Shown here piece by piece: positions 62,753 through 64,000 of a stretch of DNA of 64,000 bases. This DNA comes from Polychytrium aggregatum. Taxonomy: Eukaryota > Chytridiomycota > Chytridiomycetes > Polychytriales. The position numbers were made by a program, and so were the translations under genes. The DNA is taken from positions 248,001 to 312,000 of the forward strand of contig NW_026516213.1 of assembly GCF_025602895.1 (NCBI RefSeq). The letters are read 5' to 3'. A model generated the notes under the pieces. It made no database searches. It was not told the DNA's origin and was given only the letters and a program-made list of their open reading frames with translations. Each line of letters starts with the position of its first letter. The first letter of the stretch is position 1.

Positions 62753-64000
62753 TAGCTGTTGACGCGATACTTGTAGCTGGAAACAAGATTGAGAAAGATG
62801 CATGAGCGCTGCTGCAGAGCAAGCTTTGCGGCGGGGTAGCCAAGCCAGCTGCGATGAACGATCGCAGGAAAGCCACACAGTAACCTCCAGTGCAGCTACA
62901 AGGAAGCTGCATTGAGGGGCGGCAGAGCATTTTGTCAAAGGCAAAGCCCAGCCGAGCTCCTTCCAGACTCACCCGCATTTTATACAGCTGTAGAAGATGG
63001 TTTGGCCTTCATCAGCCGATCGAAGCTGGGCCGTGTGGAATACCATCTCGGGCGCATCGCATTTGGGGCACTTCTCCTTGATCTGTTTCACCGATCGAGG
63101 CCATGGTTCAGAGGTGACGTTGTCGGTGCAGGGACGCAAGCAGGGGGGGGGAAAGTAAGTAATGGCGCTCTATCGTGAGGAACAATAGGGGAGGGCGAGC
63201 CAAACAGAGTAGCCCGCATATTCGGTTGTCATGAAGACACGATCGCACTGGGTGCCGGTGATATCGAGAGATTCGACGTCGCTGCCGCAAAGGGATGCTC
63301 TCATTGTCTTGAACAAGTGCCATTGATCCTCGGCTTGAGCACGGCCAGCAGATCCATCGACTCAATCCAGGATTCGACTTGACGGGGCTTAGGGAGTCTC
63401 CACACATCCACAGCTGCATCGGCCTTAAATCAACTCGAACGATACCGCCTGACCGCACCCTTCGTCTCGGCCGAGCTCAGTCGTCGGACAAGCGTCGCTG
63501 TATGAAGCGGACGACGGATACGCAACATACCGTAGCACCATCCTTCAGATGGGCAACCGCATCCGAGTCCTGATCCTCCATGCCATAGAACTTGGGCCGT
63601 TCGGTGAATGCCTTGACGCTGCTATTTGTAACAACCTCGATAGACTCGAACACTGGCGACCCAGAGCCAAGAGGTACACCGTCCATGGATAGCATAGGTA
63701 TAAGCCGATGATCAGGACGCAGGCTCGCACACAGCATCGTATGTCGCGGGAGAGCAGCGTATTGACAATATAGCTCGATTGCATAGACGTCCGAGAGCTG
63801 CAACTCCAGTCCCGACGATGTATAGCCGCGAAAGGAGGAGGGGAGGATAAAGGGACGGCCGTGCTTGCAACTGACCGTCAGCATTGATAAGATGGCCGCA
63901 AGCATCGCAGTTGATCGACTTTTCGTTGGCCGCGGGTGGATCGAGCAGGAACCCGCACTCTGAGCAGAATACGAGCGAGTGGGCCTGCTTGGTGTTGCTG
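62753..64000 (-). CDS. RPA12: RNA polymerase I subunit Rpa12 (5' end beyond window)
   Basis: Four exons in phase: 64000-63876 (partial), 63652-63531, 63082-62973 and 62776-62753. The first holds the N-terminal ribbon (LVFCSECGFLLDPP...CDACGHLI). The third holds the TFIIS-like C-terminal ribbon, IKEKCPKCDAPEMVFHTAQL followed by RSADEGQTIFYSCIKCG, with the acidic Asp-Glu pair used for RNA cleavage. The last gives YKYRVNS-stop. Only a few N-terminal residues should be missing. Rpa12 supports Pol I proofreading and termination. Introns are long for such a small gene. Confidence 0.93.

Noticed and set aside
62512-62944. Minus-strand frame overlapping the end of RPA12
   Set aside because: It is in a different frame from the RPA12 exons and has no recognisable domain.

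Overview
The window looks like nuclear DNA of an early-diverging zoosporic fungus, most likely a chytrid. It is GC-rich and gene-dense. Nearly every protein gene is cut by short GT-AG introns, and many reconstruct in phase to full family length. The fungal signals are a WSC-domain receptor, a URK1-type kinase fused to a UPRT domain and a cytochrome-b5 acyl-CoA dehydrogenase. The flagellar protein CFAP100 points to a lineage that still makes swimming spores. All exon joins were made by eye and checked for phase only. Left third (1-25.7 kb): a WSC/transmembrane/SH3 protein, a calmodulin-like EF-hand protein and a bestrophin-like (UPF0187) channel lie on the minus strand. A large PH/Sec7-like protein and the complete mitochondrial RNA polymerase RPO41 (7 exons) are on the plus strand. 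A Sel1-repeat gene with a late frameshift, a ten-exon ELM1-family (DUF1022) gene and a secreted Reeler-domain protein follow, with two decayed mariner-like copies among them. Middle (26-46.8 kb): cytosolic methionyl-tRNA synthetase with both a GST-like N-terminus and a WHEP C-terminus; an 11-exon acyl-CoA dehydrogenase ending in a peroxisomal-type AKL; a membrane UDP-glycosyltransferase; and SEN1 helicase, whose Walker A loop sits partly on a 15-nt microexon. Right (47-64 kb): NSE1, RPB9, URK1/UPRT and CFAP100, all minus strand, then a transposon pile-up, then RPA12 (RNA polymerase I), which runs off the right edge. The main accessory system is a 3.47-kb mariner/IS630-like element (about 58754-62220). 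It has matching terminal inverted repeats, a broken DDE transposase and an intact 790-codon Fanzor-type gene (59755-62127). Fanzor is the eukaryotic TnpB relative, an RNA-guided nuclease. The RuvC aspartates, the zinc ribbon and a shifted glutamate are all present. The 93 bases between the Fanzor stop and the element's right end are the natural place for its guide-RNA scaffold. Relics of the same transposon family lie near 18.0, 20.5 and 58.3 kb. The host genes span basic cell functions: transcription by Pol I, Pol II and the mitochondrial polymerase, termination (SEN1), SMC5/6 repair (NSE1), pyrimidine salvage, translation and the flagellum. They show no operon-like logic. The transposon cluster is the only clearly accessory region.
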